Numbered from the stretch's first letter, positions 1-12,373 are shown. The stretch is 40,155 nucleotides of DNA from Thoreauomyces humboldtii (GCA_027596035.1 JADGJA010000118.1:1-40155); one strand, 5' to 3'. Numbers and translations are program-made. Notes: generated by a model from the letters alone, not told the origin.

Positions 1-178
1 CGCACGTTCTCCTGCTGATGGAGGGAGCGCAGCTCGATGTTGAGGACGAGTAGCGAGAGGAGGACGCCCTACGTAAGAAGTCTCGACGTATTGCAATTGG
101 ACGAGGGTGCGAGGAAGTTTGCGCTGGCGGCCGTTGCCAGCATGGTCGCGGAGGTCGGAACGAGAAGGCACGGAACAT
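1..178 (-). CDS. Possible 5' end of a minus-strand gene, cut by the window edge
   Basis: An ATG at 178 on the minus strand opens a frame of 59 codons that stays open to the window edge. The translation begins MFRAFSFRPPRPCWQ and is rich in Arg, Ser and Pro with almost no acidic residues, which is what a mitochondrial presequence looks like. If real, it would be divergent from TEL2 with about 237 bp between the two starts. Against it: the stretch is short and shows no conserved domain, and a plus-strand frame at 3-53 ending in EDVEDE-like acidic residues could equally be the tail of an upstream gene. I cannot decide between them from this fragment. Confidence 0.25.
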   Translation of the reverse strand, partial: MFRAFSFRPPRPCWQRPPAQTSSHPRPIAIRRDFLRRASSSRYSSSTSSCAPSISRRTC

Positions 179-415
179 GACGGCCTAATCCCCAGAGGCG
201 GAGCACGACGATGGGTACTGCGCGAGGACTGAGCGACCTGGTGGGTGCTTCTTGCTTTGAGGTTACCTACGGGGACCGGGAATGCGCAATCTTGTGGGAA
301 GATCCTTCTTTTTGCGCTTCCCCGTAGCCGCCTCTGGAGATTCTGATTCTGCATAGCGCAAGCCAGAGATCAACAGCCCCGAGTTCGTTCCACGCTTCAT
401 GCCATTGAACGAAGC
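179..415. promoter_or_regulatory. Upstream region of TEL2, possibly a divergent promoter
   Basis: No convincing reading frame covers this stretch. It lies immediately upstream of the TEL2 start, and if the minus-strand frame at 1-178 is a gene it serves both. I see no TATA box or recognisable factor site. Confidence 0.3.
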
Positions 416-3400
416 ATGGCGCAAAGCGACACTGTCAGCAATGGCAATGAAGGAGACCCTCGCCAGCTACTCGCCGGTGCCATGACTCGTCTTCACGCCG
501 AGCTAAGCGCCGCAAGGGACTCGGAAACAGTAAAGCTCCTCTTGGCAGAACCTTTGTCGTACTTCCTTGGTTCCCCGAACGTTGGCAGCTACCTTCCGAA
601 TCCTTCATGGGGAGCGTCTTCTCGATTCGCTCAGCTCGGTCCCAACACTTTGGTTTACGGTCGCTTGTTCAAGCGCCATTTCTTGGTCTCTCACTACGAG
701 TTCCTTCTAAAGCACATCGCCGCTGATTGGCTCACCTTCTTCACCAACGCGGAGAGAACCCATCTTTTCGACGAATACTTTGTGCCATATCGAGGCCCTA
801 AGGCAAATGCACCCGACGTTCTGCTGTCATCTCTAAGCTTTCTGGTCGGGGCTGTGGCCTGGACGACGCATACGATTGTCCTGCAAAACGTAGCCCGCTT
901 GCTGCAGTTGCTTCTCACCAAATATCAAGTGAAAGACTTTCAAGCATGTGCACATGAGATGGCCTCGTCGGTGGTGGAGGGTACCTCGAACTGGCAGGAG
1001 TTTGTGACTCTGGTATGCTCTTTGCCGGATCGGATGGCGAACAGCTTGAGGGGAAAAGCCCCTCCATTTTTCGTAGCGGGGTACGCTGCATATGTAAAGT
1101 GGATTCAAATACAAATCATTTTACTTACCATGAGCATGCAGGACCATGATGACCATGATCGGACGGGAAATTAGTAGTTCAGTGGAGAACCTTGCCAATG
1201 TCGAAGGCGACGGTACGATACTTCCCCTACAAAGGCAGGCTCTTTTGAGCTTTTGAGTTTTCATTCCTTCAACGAGCAGATGCGCTACGGTTTGGCAACC
1301 AGCTCGCCTCCTTGATTGGTAGAATTGTCCGGCTTGGGCACGTAGGTAAAACCTGCACTATTCACAATCTCACAGAAAGATTGAGTTCTTACATCACACT
1401 TAGACTCGCTCATTGATGCATGGCTTCCCACTATTCTGGACTCGCGCGTGGGATCATTGGGTTCATGGACTGGCATCTGGGGTCACCTGAGCGGTAGCGA
1501 ATTTCAGCAAATCTTCAGCTCTGGTTTGAGGTTCACAGCATCAGTCGTACCATGTGCTGCGGCCAGCCAAGCTCTCCTGTCCTGGGTCGGACAGAACACC
1601 ATCGAAGAGTCCCAATCCATGGAGAGTCTCATTCACAAGCTGCTTTTTGAATCAGCGCTCGACGCATCCCTACTCCGTGTACTGGTGCTCATAATGTCGT
1701 CGTACCCCGCAGAATCTCCGCTCTCCATCTCGAGTCAAATAACAACTCTCATCGAGACCTGGGGAGATCCTGCGTTCATCAAGCATGCATCTCAGGAACA
1801 GCACAGGCACATCACCAGTCTGATCTTGCTCTGTCTCTCGGAAATGAAGAGTGGGGACGCAAGCTCAACGAGCCTGGTGGCTACCTTCCTTCAGAACATG
1901 CATCCATATCTGGATAGCGCGGATTTACGTGTGCGGCGCATGGGAATGGTGACCGCAGAATGCTTTTCGCGCAAGTTTAGTCCTGGAACGCATTTAAATT
2001 TTGAGCTTGTCGAGGATGAAGAAACTGTCTTCTTACGATCCTTGGCATCTTCCAATTTGTCGACCTTGGACCTCGATCTGGATTCCTTCAACAAATCCGT
2101 TATAAATAAAGTGTCCCACTCCACTGGTCTGGACACCGAAGAGCCTTCCTCTGGTGAGACTAAGCGGGACCCTTCTACTTCCGTTGGCGGTCTAACTCAC
2201 CCCATCGCAGACCAAGATCCCGACGAGATAGAAGTACCCGAAGCGGAGATTGTCGGAGGTAGGGCATGACCCACCGACCTGTTGATTAGGGGCGGATTCT
2301 TACATTTTGATTAAAGACTCTGATGATGATCTGGAGCCCTATGATATGCCCGACATCGCCGTTGGTGGAGACGATGAAAAGCCGCGACCCAGAGCCCCGA
2401 TGTAAGATGCTTCTTGGTGTGGGTGGTCGTTTCCAAGGGCATTCAGCTGACGCGATTGTTTGGTTGTCAGGTATATTCAAGAATGCCTAGAGGGTTTGGA
2501 GTCTCATGATGATCCAGACAAGCTTCAAGTGTGTCTAGAAAGCGTTTCCTCGCTAGTAGCATCCGCACCCCTCATTGCTCTGGGTAGGTGGTTGTAAGCC
2601 AACACATTCAGTTGGGAATCAAAGCTCAACGTTCACGCCATCGGGTTAGACGAATACCGTGACAAACTCTGTTCCGCACTGATCTACCTCCAAGACACGT
2701 ACGATCTACCTGGATTCGCGGAACAGCGCATGAGCGGACTCACTGCCATCGTTATAGCGAAACCTCTTGCCGCGAAGTGAGATTCTCAAGGAGTGATTCT
2801 CGATGTCTGCAATAACGTATACTAACAGTCATATGCACAGATTCATTGCATCCAAGCTTTATACACGACACATCAGTTTCAGGCAGCGGATGGACATTCT
2901 CTCTTGCATGGGCAAGGCGGCTCTTGAGCTGAGCGCCGCATCGTTCCGTCAGGTGAGGACACATTATGAGCTAGCTGATACCTTCGTTCTTCAACTCAAA
3001 ATCGCATATCGAAGTCAGCAGTCGATTCCGCTGGTAGCGCGCAGGGACTCACTAAACGCACGCCCCGGCCGCAACCTCGAGCCAATTCATTTGCGCCACA
3101 TGCTACGAGCTTCCTGCTTGCTCTTTTGGGGGGATTTGAGGCGGCTTCGTAAGCTTAGAGGAGCTCAAACTTAGAAGTCTGCGGAACTGACGTTACAGCG
3201 TCCCCTTGTCAGATTCGCCTCGACGATCTTCGCAGGAGCTCCCGGTCGAATTCTGTTGGGCAAGCTGATCACTACTGCCGGCATTTTTGTGCACGCGGCC
3301 GGTATGTAACAGTTTCGGCTCGATTTTCATTTCCATTTGAGTTGTCCTTGACCTTACTCGTCCAATCAGGCAACTCTATCGAAACTCGGCAACTGGCCCG

Positions 3401-3787
3401 ACAGTACTTTGACTTCATCTGGACGTTACGATTGCTCGACGTCGCCGACACGCAGGGCAGTCTCCGTCAACCGATCCTCTTCGGAATATCGGTCATCTTC
3501 ACCGTTCTGCCCAACTTCCTGTTGCAAGACGAGTTCGGTCAGGCATCCGGCAGTGGCGGAGCCTCCGAACTTACGACCGTTCAAATGTGGCTCATCGGTA
3601 ATGGTTACATCAACTTGAGGCAAATGCAATGTTCGGAACGACTATCGCCTGACACTTCCTTGCATGTTCAGACGTCTTGGCAACTGAACCCAAACCTAGC
3701 ATTCGAGATCTTGCAGTTTCGATCCTTCGGCGATCCGAACAGTTATATCAAGAGCGGTCATCATGGTTGGCATTGGAGGACGGATGA
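416..3787 (+). CDS. TEL2: Telomere length regulation protein TEL2 (TELO2 homologue)
   Basis: TEL2 is the scaffold of the TTT complex (Tel2-Tti1-Tti2), which with Hsp90 helps newly made PI3K-like kinases (ATM, ATR, TOR, DNA-PK family) to mature. The model has 12 exons: 416-1080, 1142-1212, 1280-1345, 1404-2258, 2317-2401, 2471-2583, 2650-2776, 2841-2952, 3015-3148, 3213-3301, 3370-3597 and 3672-3787, giving about 886 residues, the usual size. Family landmarks appear in order: SLPDRMANSL in exon 1; VRRMGMVTAE with the acidic linker DSDDDLEPYDM in exons 4-5; SFRQRMDIL in exon 8; and a C-terminal helical block (ILLGKLITTAGIFVHAAGNS, FIWTLRLLD) ending ATEPKPSIRDLAVSIL. That block aligns with the C-terminus of human TELO2. 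The donor of intron 1 could be 1081 or 1099; both keep phase. The gene converges on CTF18. Confidence 0.88.
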
Positions 3788-4175
3788 TGGCGTAGTTCAG
3801 CCACAGAACATCGAACGCGTAGACTGTTGCGTTCATGCCTCTTGAGTCAAACACACGGCTCCGTTTTCAGCAAACTCAGGCAAACTGCTTCCCAGGGTCG
3901 CGTGCTGAAGGCAGAGGCGGCTCGATTCGGTGTTACTGCTACCCTATTTCCTGCTACGGTTCCTTCCGATCGGCCGTTGGCGGTGGTCTTCCGAATGGAT
4001 GCGAGAACCGGGACATGCGCAGCAGTATCACTAGGCCTAGTGACAAGCAACCAGACTGGTTCAACGTTGATCCTAAGAGCAGGCTGTAGCTATGTAGCAG
4101 GTTACAAATCGCCATCAGAGCAACAGTATTATATTTACAGGGGAATGTGTCAGATCTTTAGGGCGAAGTCTATCT
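3788..4175. other. Intergenic space between convergent TEL2 and CTF18
   Basis: These 388 bases hold the 3' ends of two convergent genes. The short open frames here (for example 3827-4183 on the plus strand) have no family signal and overlap the end of CTF18. I see nothing else. Confidence 0.6.
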
Positions 4176-7100
4176 TTACATGAAATTGTGCACGTAAACC
4201 ACCTTGCGGACTGCGTTCGAGAAGCCCTCGTTGAACTTGAAGGCAACCCGAGCCTGCGCTGGTCCGGCAGGTTCTGTCGGCACAACGAGACCTGTGGGGA
4301 TGAACAGTTAAGCAAAAAAATTAGACGGTGAGCTGACATGGCGGGTCCGCTGCACGGTACCAGACAAGGGCCACTTACCATCATCGCCGACAGCTTCCGC
4401 CGCTTTTACGATTGGAGCGGCGACGATCAGACGACCGAAGAAGTCTCGTGGTGCCTGATTTGGCGACAAACGTGGTCAGGTACCCTTGTTGATGGGAAGT
4501 CTGATGATTTGCTTGTGGGCCCAATGCTCACCTTTTCCGGCTCGATCACGGTCGGAACGTACTCGCGGACGATGTTCGGTTTTGGCGGCTTCTTGTGCTT
4601 GCCTGCAGTTATTGATCGTTTCTGCTTCACGACGACCTCCTCTGGGACACCTCCCGGGTTGTTACGATCCACGGTTGCCGCTTCGGCTCTTCGTAGAATT
4701 TCGCGGTCGATCTGCCCGACGACAAGAGAAGAGCTGTTTGGTGAGCGTCTACATTTCAATCGTCCTGCGTTTCCCAAACACAAGAACCAGAAAAGTACCT
4801 CCTGAGCGATCATCTGCTTGACCGCGTAAGGACCGCCCAAAACTCGACGCGTGGAAAAGGTAACGATGGACACTAGCCCTTCCGTGGAGGCGTTCGCCGT
4901 CACGGCTCTGGTGAGAAGATCGATTGGCCTGTTCCCCCAGGTTCATAAGTCAACGACAATTCGAGAAGGACACACAGTCTGCGTTATAACAACGTACGGA
5001 TCAAGATGGTAGTTGTATGTTCCGTCCTCGTTCTTCTCTTGCGCGAACCGGATCCCGAGGGTCGCCATGATGTCCACCAATCGAGCGATCGTCTCGGCTT
5101 CCGCTGCCTTGGCCAGTCGGAGGTTCACCTGAAAGTAGTCGGCAAGTCAGTGTCTCGATGGTGCACAAACCATCCGACGACGATCGGTAGCAACTCACGA
5201 CTCTGATCTCCGGAGACAGGATCGACGTAAGTGGAGATACTAAATGGACCATGGCCGTTTCTGGATCCGTCCACGTTCGACGGGTCACGGGCGGCATGCC
5301 GCCGATGAGGGAGGTGAGAACATTTCGGGAGGCCAGTTTACCAGTGTGTAGCTTTGAAAGATGCAAACAGATTAGACCGATGAGTCAATGGATGGTGCAG
5401 GGAGAGTTCTGATTTCTGTCACGATACCTCTGCATCCGCACGTGGGTACTCCAGACGAACGCGTGTGACGCCCGAAAAGAGTCGATGGAAGGTGATGGCA
5501 GGGTATGCCATGTATCCCGCAACTTCGTACTGTTGTTTGACGTGGACTCGATGGCTGAGCGTGTCGTAAAAGTTGAGCCATTCGAACGCTTGCTCGATCT
5601 TGGACCGCGGAGCACTGGCCTGGTCGGAACCAGCATTGGAGTAAGACGTGTCGAATATTTTTGTCCGTAGGAAGTTCTCGTGGCAACCTGTTATGGCAGA
5701 TGAGCCACTGTGCATCTCGCTCAGCCTTTTTGCAATACGTACCTTGTATGATTTTGTCATACTCGCCGTTGCTAGATATGAGAGATTGCAGCCGATGGAC
5801 GTATCTGCTAGAGTCGTCTTCACCTGAGAACAGCGCCGGAGGAATTAACAGATGAAACGGCGACGAACGTAAAATCTCATACGTATTGCACGTACCACCC
5901 GCCCAATCCTTGACGACGTTCACTTTCCGCTTCCCCCTCGAGATGGACAACATGAAGAGTTCCTGCCATACGACGAACAAGCCTCGACCGATATCCTTCT
6001 GACCGACGTCCAGCTGCTCTAGCATCGCCATGGTCAGGACGGTAGTCCTCTTTCTCAAGAATTGAAGGGTGTTCAACGAGCTCCGGATGTCTCCGTCGGT
6101 CAGCTCGCAGAGTGCGGTAAGGGTCCGAAGATCAGCGTGGAGACCCTCCCATCGGCAAATCTCATGCAAACGCTTTGCCAGGACTTTCGTCGGTGGTGCT
6201 TTGAAGTTGACCACGTGGGCCAGATGTCGTAAGGGACGAAGCACTGGTGCATACCTGCGGAACCGTCGCGTCAGAATCAAGGGAAGAAATCCAAGATCAC
6301 TTCCAAAGCACGTCCTTACGGGTCATTGCAGATGCAGATGATAGGTCGCACAAGCGTATGCCGCTTCGTTGCCTTCTTGCCAGTTGTGCGCTTCTCGGTA
6401 GCAGGCCCGCCGCTTCCTTTCGAAGGCCGAGAGTCGCCAATCACGAACTCGAGTAGGAGCTTGATGAAGTTCTACAGAATTCGGAAGTTAGCCTTTCGCC
6501 AGTTCCGATCGTCAGAAACTTCGGATTACAGCGGACCTGATCGCCCTGTCCGCTACTACTAGCTCCATCAATCTCGTCAATCACCACCAAATTCGGTCGT
6601 TTCGAACCCAGCACCGACTGCGTCTCCAGCGCACCGATAAGCCTTGTCTTGATCGCGTCTCCGGTCCGGTCATCGCTGATTTGGAGAGAAGTGAATCAAC
6701 TGTGCACAAGAAATAAACGATTCTGCGCTGATTCTTCGCTACCTAGCGTTGATCTCAGCCACAGAGTATCCGGCATGGCGGGCGATGACATGAGCCAGCG
6801 TCGTTTTCCCGAGTCCAGGTGGCCCGGTCAAGAGTAATATCTTGGAGAAACAAGTCAGACAACCCCTCTATTATGAACTCTCACCAAACAGATGGTGCGA
6901 GACATACCTTCTTGTCAGGTCTTTGAAAGGGATCCTATACGTGAGTTGAAGTTTCAGTGCGAGTTTCAAATCAACTGCACAATGATACGCATGTAGTTTT
7001 ACCCTCGCAAACCCCATAGCGCGCTCCGATCTGGATGTGGCCGGACCCTGATTCCTCTTTGGCTTCCTGAACACGCAAAAGTCCCATTCCTTTACCCAGC

Positions 7101-8821
7101 CCAGCACATCCCGATTGATTCTCTAGCAAACGAGAATACATTAAGCGGCATCTTCCAAAGAAGACTTGTGCTTCATTGAAAAAAGTAGCTCGTACCTCGT
7201 CTCCCACGAGATCGATGTACATCCTCGGTGAATACTTATCGACCCAAAGTTTTTCCTTTGGGCCCTTATTTCCCCCGTCCGTCCTCGGTCGCACCAGCGG
7301 CTCTATGGAATCGATGTTCGGTTCCGGCAGGGATTTACCTGTTCGTCTACATTCGTCTATTATGAATTGTCGGGCGCTCTCGTCCTCTGCTGATCGGATC
7401 TGTTCCTGCTCGAGAGTCTCCATCAGTTTATGGATCGAGGTTCCCAGAAGGGCAGGACGAGCTTTGGCGATCTCCACGTTGGAATGCACGTCCGTATTGA
7501 CTGATCGAGGTGGATTTCGTCGCGGAAGGTACAGTGTGCCACCAGAGGATGCTCTGGCGATGCGGAAGCTATTGGAGGATGGAAGGAGTGTGTAGTTTCG
7601 GATGGGCATAGTGTGAATTGTCCCGTTTCGTTTCTTCGGGGGCGGTGGTGGCTTCGAAGCGATCGTGCTGGTAGGTCGAAGAACCTGTGTCAAGCTACCA
7701 GCAGGTGTAGAGCTCTGACCAAATCGTGTCTGTGTCGATACAAGGGTCTCTATCGGTGGTTTGGCGAACCGATTTCGGACCATTGGCACGTCTTCCTCGT
7801 TGTCCGAGTCGGGATACATAAGGGCTTCGTTGTCCTCGTCCAATATCGACCGTCGTGGTTGACGGAAGTCTACGTCTTGGAGCTCAGCAAACACTCTATC
7901 TTCAGCATCCGGGGAACCTGGTTGCTGCAGCCCCATCGATATCCTTTTGTTAGGTCGGACAGGTAAATCGCTGTCGATGGGATCGACGGTCCGTCTTTTC
8001 GGCTTCTGAGGGCTGGCACCGTAAATGTCATCGTCCTCGAGCGGCGGCGCTCTCAAAGAACGGCCTGAAAGCGACGCATCCAGATCTTCCAGGCCGCGGC
8101 TCAGCAGGCCCTCGCTGATAAACTCCTGCGATGCAGGCTCCTCGCTATCGAACAGCGCACCCGGCCCGCCGGTTCGCGCCTTTGTTTCGCCCGTTCTCGA
8201 AAGCACCATGGGCTCATCCTCAACCTCATCCTCCGAATCGGAAAAAACAAAGGGTTTCCGTACTGGCCTGCTTCCTGATGCCGATCCGATCAATCCTCCT
8301 ATCCCAGCTGTTCGCGGGATGGACTGCGAGCGTTCCTTTGGACTCTCCCCAAAACTATGCGCCGTGAGCGGCTGTGCGTCCGACTCAGTGATGTGGACAC
8401 GTTTGCTGTGAATCTCAAAGTCGCTCGGCATTGGACATGGCTGCTCCATGCGCGAGGTGGGGGATGTGAACGTGGGCGGGGACGATGAGAAAGGCATTTG
8501 TGAGTCGTCTTCGGCTGTATGGAAGATACGGGTCAGAATGTTTGGCGAGACTCTGCGGACATGGCGCCAACGGATAGTATAAGGATACCTCGCAGGTTCC
8601 TCAGGGCGAAAAAGTCTGGACCGCCAAGTGGTTCATGGGACCTTAATGCTTCCTCTGTCGTAGAAAGCATATGAGCTCGTTCGTTCTACATCCATTACTG
8701 CAGAGACGAACCACCCACCTTGCGAATCTTGTTCTTCGATGGCCGCCATTGCCTCGTATTCGTCCTCGTGGCTTTCTTCCCACAGGTCATAGTCATCCAC
8801 ATCAGGCTCATCGTCTTCCAT
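4176..8821 (-). CDS. CTF18: Chromosome transmission fidelity protein 18 (Ctf18, AAA+ clamp loader subunit)
   Basis: Ctf18 is the large subunit of the alternative RFC complex (Ctf18-Dcc1-Ctf8 with Rfc2-5), which loads PCNA and supports sister-chromatid cohesion and replication checkpoint signalling. The model has 16 exons: 8821-8719, 8648-8589, 8514-7196, 7122-7003, 6934-6908, 6840-6743, 6675-6537, 6471-6320, 6254-5896, 5823-5743, 5687-5428, 5351-5199, 5128-4998, 4928-4532, 4454-4379 and 4291-4176, about 1196 residues. The N-terminal third is acidic and disordered. [18 protein letters not shown] precedes the AAA+ core, with Walker [10 protein letters not shown] and Walker [26 protein letters not shown] sensor-2-type segment follows. 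The C-terminus ends RDFFGRL then [15 protein letters not shown], the conserved Ctf18 tail that binds Ctf8 and Dcc1. Exon 5 has only 27 nt. The block 4928-4532 may hide a further in-frame intron near 4750-4800. Confidence 0.9.
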
Positions 8822-8908
8822 GGTGCGTTTGTGGGCCTGAGACAGAGGTGGAACAAATGAAGCGCAGGACTACTTCTTCGCACGCAAGGAGGCTTTCAGA
8901 ACAGTAAA

Positions 8909-8939
<31 letters not shown>

Positions 8940-9130
8940 AGTCGTGGCGAATGCTCAGGTTAGTTGGTTTGGAAGGCATGTACTGTGAGGAGGTGATTTT
9001 TCGGGGCTTTGCGTCCGAACAATGCGGACTCGTCTGGACCTCCCGTCATCGTGCAGAGCGCCTCGAACCCCTAGAAGAGCGCCCCACGAGGGCGGCGCAG
9101 AGACCTTTTCAGGTCTGAGGACCCCAAGAA
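8822..9130. promoter_or_regulatory. Divergent promoter of CTF18 and the alpha/beta hydrolase
   Basis: The two start codons are separated by 309 bases. The stretch contains a CT microsatellite at 8909-8939 that gives a pyrimidine-rich plus strand. No TATA box is evident. Shared control is inferred from geometry alone. Confidence 0.5.
8909..8939. repeat. (CT)n microsatellite
   Basis: About 15 CT dinucleotides with one G interruption lie in the divergent promoter between CTF18 and the hydrolase. Pyrimidine tracts are common in fungal promoters and 5' leaders. Confidence 0.9.
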
Positions 9131-10515
9131 ATGCCAGCAATCGCAAGACCAGGTTTCACCAGCCATGTCGTCCACGGCGCAGACGCGGGAGTACGGCTAG
9201 CCCTCAACCGATATGCACGAGCAAAAGGAGGTGGTGGAGAACGACGAGTCCCTACGAAGCAGACCGGACAGCAGTGTAGCACGTCCGTCCTCTTCTCGCA
9301 CGCATTAGGTCTCTGCAAAGAAGTCTGGGAACCCGTCGTCGCAGCACTCTTTGCCCACCCCGCCGCGAGTCACATCGACACGATGTACTGCTACGATGCC
9401 AGACATCACGGTTCTTCCACCGCCCCCGCAAGGGACGTGCTTCCGCCCGCCTACGACTGGATGAGGAGCGGTGCGGATGCCTCCGAAGTCGTGCGTTGGA
9501 TACGTGCGTCAGAGAGGAACACTGTGGGTACACCTCTGTTCGGCGTGGGACATTCCTTCGGAGGCGCTCAGTTGCTGGGCGCCGCCATCGCGGAACCCGG
9601 ACTGTTCGATGGGTTGGCGGTGGTCGAACCCATCATCTTCACTCCGGATTGGAACAAGCAGCAGTATGGCGACCCTGCACCTTTCTCGGAGGGCTCGGCC
9701 AAGGAACCTCTGAGCGTCGGGGCGGCAAAGCGTTCCGCTACCTTTCCATCCCGGTGAGGGCGAGGCTGCTGCCGTTGGCCTTGCGCAATGCCCACATATT
9801 CCAGACCCCGCCTTTTGACGCTCCTTCAGAGCAGCCGCGTTTGAAAAGCTCAGGAGAAAGCCCTTCTACGCGAGTTGGGGCCGCGATGCCTTTGACATGT
9901 ACATCGAGCATGGATTCATGGATGTGGACAAAACCGGAGAACGGACCCTCCGGTGTTCTCCAACGACGGAATCGGTGGGTTTCCCAGGAGCTTAATTTCC
10001 CAGGCGATGACAGCCTCATCGTGACCTGTCCTCAAGTTTTTACATTCACATTGCAAAAGTGGCTATTCCTCGGCGGCGGGTCCACCTTCGAGATCTACGA
10101 GCGTCTCACAGAGATCAAGGTCCCGACGCTTGTGGTCTCTGGATCGAAATCTGCCTGGGCGAAACCTTTCTTTGCAGCACATGGGCGTACCGGATTGTAT
10201 GGAGTCTTCACAGCCGTTTCCACGTTTCATCTCGTACTGGCCCGCGTGGGCTGACACGGATTCCAAATACCTCCTTTCACAGGATAAAGGACCTGGAGAT
10301 AGCGGCCCGCATGGAAAACACCAAACATGTTTGGATGGAAGGCGCTACTCACGTGAGGCGCGAGCAGGCGAGGTTCAGGGCACATGACATCGTACTGATG
10401 TCTGATTTGGGATATCTTTCAGATGGCTCCGCTCGATCAGCCATCTGAATTCGCTAACCTGACAAGTGACTTCGTAACAAAGGTACTGGGATCGCTACCC
10501 AGGCCTGGACGATGA
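9131..10515 (+). CDS. Alpha/beta hydrolase fold protein
   Basis: The model has five exons (9131-9753, 9830-9974, 10060-10196, 10283-10352, 10423-10515) giving 355 residues. An early strand and oxyanion region, VLFSHALGLCKEVWEPV, is followed by DARHHGSS and the nucleophile elbow GVGHSFGGAQ, where the Ser is the predicted catalytic nucleophile. A lid-like middle part carries YASWGRDAFDMYIEHGF and a CSPTTES motif. The strand VPTLVVSGSKS comes next, and the C-terminal catalytic His is in GATHMAP. This arrangement resembles the Lpx1-like/epoxide-hydrolase-like family of fungi. There is no signal peptide and no C-terminal peroxisomal tripeptide (it ends PGR), so it is probably cytosolic. The substrate cannot be told. 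The third exon acceptor at 10059 (AAAAG) has a weak pyrimidine tract, so that junction is the least certain. Confidence 0.8.
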
Positions 10516-10746
10516 TGTTGACCCCGTTTACATCATCCTGATGTCCGCGGAGAGGACCCTGAACTTTACACGTAGCCATCATAGACAATAATAGTTTCGT
10601 TCAGATCCATCTTTCTCAGACTTCTCCGGCGTGATTCATCTTTTTGATTGCCTGCCATCGAAGCAACCACCGGTTCAAGCAAGACATTGTCGATTATGAG
10701 AAATTTATTAGGAAATGAGAAAAAGCGTCCGGCAGCCATGTGTTCC

Positions 10747-12373
10747 TCAAGCGGAAAGTTCGTCGGCATATGGGAGCTTGAGCAGGTTGCCGTAAGCGAC
10801 CACCGCGGGCTTGGCCTTGACGGCAGTTTTGACCAGCTGGCAGAAAAGAAGTGAAACGTCATCAGCGCAAGACAATAACATTTCGCCATAGGCAAAATAA
10901 AACGCACCTTCTGAATGTCCTCGACGGTAACCTTGTTGATGGCGGCAGCGAGGTCAGCATACGAAAGGATGCTTCCATTGGAAAGGACCTGCTTTGCGAT
11001 CTCCTGGACCTGAGCGTCGCGAGTGAGAGCACCCTCGGCGTCCACGATGGCGACCTTTTTCGCGCGAGCCAGTGCCTCGTCCGAGATCTTCGAGGAAAGA
11101 CCCTTCAGAGCCGAGACGGACTTTGTCGCCACTCCCTTGATGTCCTCGGCGGGACCCTGGATGTAAAAGCCGATGAGACCGGCGTCAGAGTAACCGGCCT
11201 CGAACGCCGTCACGTTCGTGTTGGCCGTCGACGCCGAAGCGAGGGCGCCGGCGGATCCGGAGTGGTTCCCCCATTTGAGTCGCTTGGAGCCGTCGAGGAT
11301 GGCTCGGAGGACCAGAGCAGCGGGGTACTTGGCGTCGGTGAAGGGAACCGAGGGGAAGGCCACGGCGTAGTGGGAGATGGATTTGGGACCAGCCTCCAGA
11401 CGGATCTCGCTTCCCTTGAACTCTGACGCCTTTGTGGCGGTGGAGCTCTTTGCGATCCGGTCCTGGAACTTTTTGACGGCCTCCTCTACGAGGGGCTTGA
11501 GATCCTCGTGGGCGACTCCGTTGCCCACCACTGCGATGCGGTCAGCTGTGAGATGCTTTGCGGCAAACTCCTGGAGGTGCGCGCGCTTCAGGCCCTTTGC
11601 TGCGGAGGCGGACGCAAAGAGGGAGTTGCCGAGACCGGTGCGGAAGGCGGCCTGGTGCAAAGTGTCCAGCACCTTTATGGTGGGGTCCGCAAGGGAGGAG
11701 GCGGTTTCCGCAATGACGTCGGGTCGGTGCAGAAGGAATTCGTAGGCGTGGAAGGAGGTGTTGAAGAGGTTGTCGAACAGAAGCGGAACGGCATCCACCC
11801 TACACGATATCCACGATTGTCAGCTTCCTTGGGCGCAACAAGTTGCCCACATGACTTCCCGCGCGCCCTTACAAGTTGTCCCTCAGGAAGTCGGATGCAA
11901 TGATGACCTGCTCTCGGGTGTGTGCGGTGTAGAGAGTGTCACCACGGAGCTCGGTCTCGCGAACGGTACGGACAACGGTGTCTCCAGGCACAGTCTAATG
12001 GTTCCCAGCGCAAAAGAAAAAGGGATCAGCAGCTAGGAATGCACTGATGAAGCCTTCGGCCATTAGAAATTGGGTGTACCCTGATCAGAGTGTTCTTGTA
12101 AAAGTGAGCAACACCGGGAGCATCTGCAGAATCGGATCGACTGCCCGCGTTGATGACAATGGCAACCGTCGAAACGGGGCCGTGGTTGTCGACGCTCGCG
12201 ACGGTAACTCCAGAAGAGGTCTTCGTGACCTGCTTCTTTGACAAGGGAGCAACCTCGGGTTGGTCACCGCGTCGGATGTACTTCAGCGAGCCGTTTTCTG
12301 CGGAGAGTACCGCGTAACCTCGGAAGGGCTGGGCTGTGCGGGCCAATGGCCGAAGGACGGAGCGAGACAGCAT
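10747..12373 (-). CDS. QCR2: Ubiquinol-cytochrome c reductase core subunit 2, mitochondrial
   Basis: This is core protein 2 of respiratory complex III in the inner mitochondrial membrane, a member of the M16 peptidase-like family. The model has four exons (12373-12080, 11994-11873, 11799-10908, 10836-10747) giving 465 residues. The N-terminus MLSRSVLRPLARTAQPFRGY is a typical presequence. The M16 N-domain follows (VASVDNHGPVSTVAIVINAG, GVAHFYKNTLIR), then TELRGDTLYTAHTRE, and the protein ends VVAYGNLLKLPYADELSA, which matches the QCR2 C-terminus. The zinc-binding HxxEH of active processing peptidases is absent, as expected for core 2. An in-frame ATG 36 nt upstream (12409) would give MFLLSKIHIPGK first; I chose the downstream ATG because it starts the presequence directly. 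The gene is divergent from the IF1-family gene. Confidence 0.92.

Noticed and set aside
3015..3148. Alternative frame of TEL2 exon 9 (reads on as LFWGDLRRLRKLRGAQT)
   Set aside because: It is Arg-rich and would not join in phase to the conserved C-terminal block. The chosen frame gives SFLLALLGGFEAAS, which aligns with TELO2.
7176..8411. Plus-strand open frames of 117-139 codons across the CTF18 N-terminal half
   Set aside because: They run antisense to the long CTF18 exon 8514-7196, whose protein has clear family content. The plus-strand frames have no domain.
9496..10254. A 252-codon frame overlapping the hydrolase
   Set aside because: Its first part is out of frame with the catalytic GHSFGG motif. 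Only its last part (10060-10196) is used, as exon 3 of the spliced model.
10851..12036. Plus-strand frames of up to 191 codons
   Set aside because: They are the opposite strand of QCR2 exons. The Gly/Arg/Val-rich composition is an antisense shadow.
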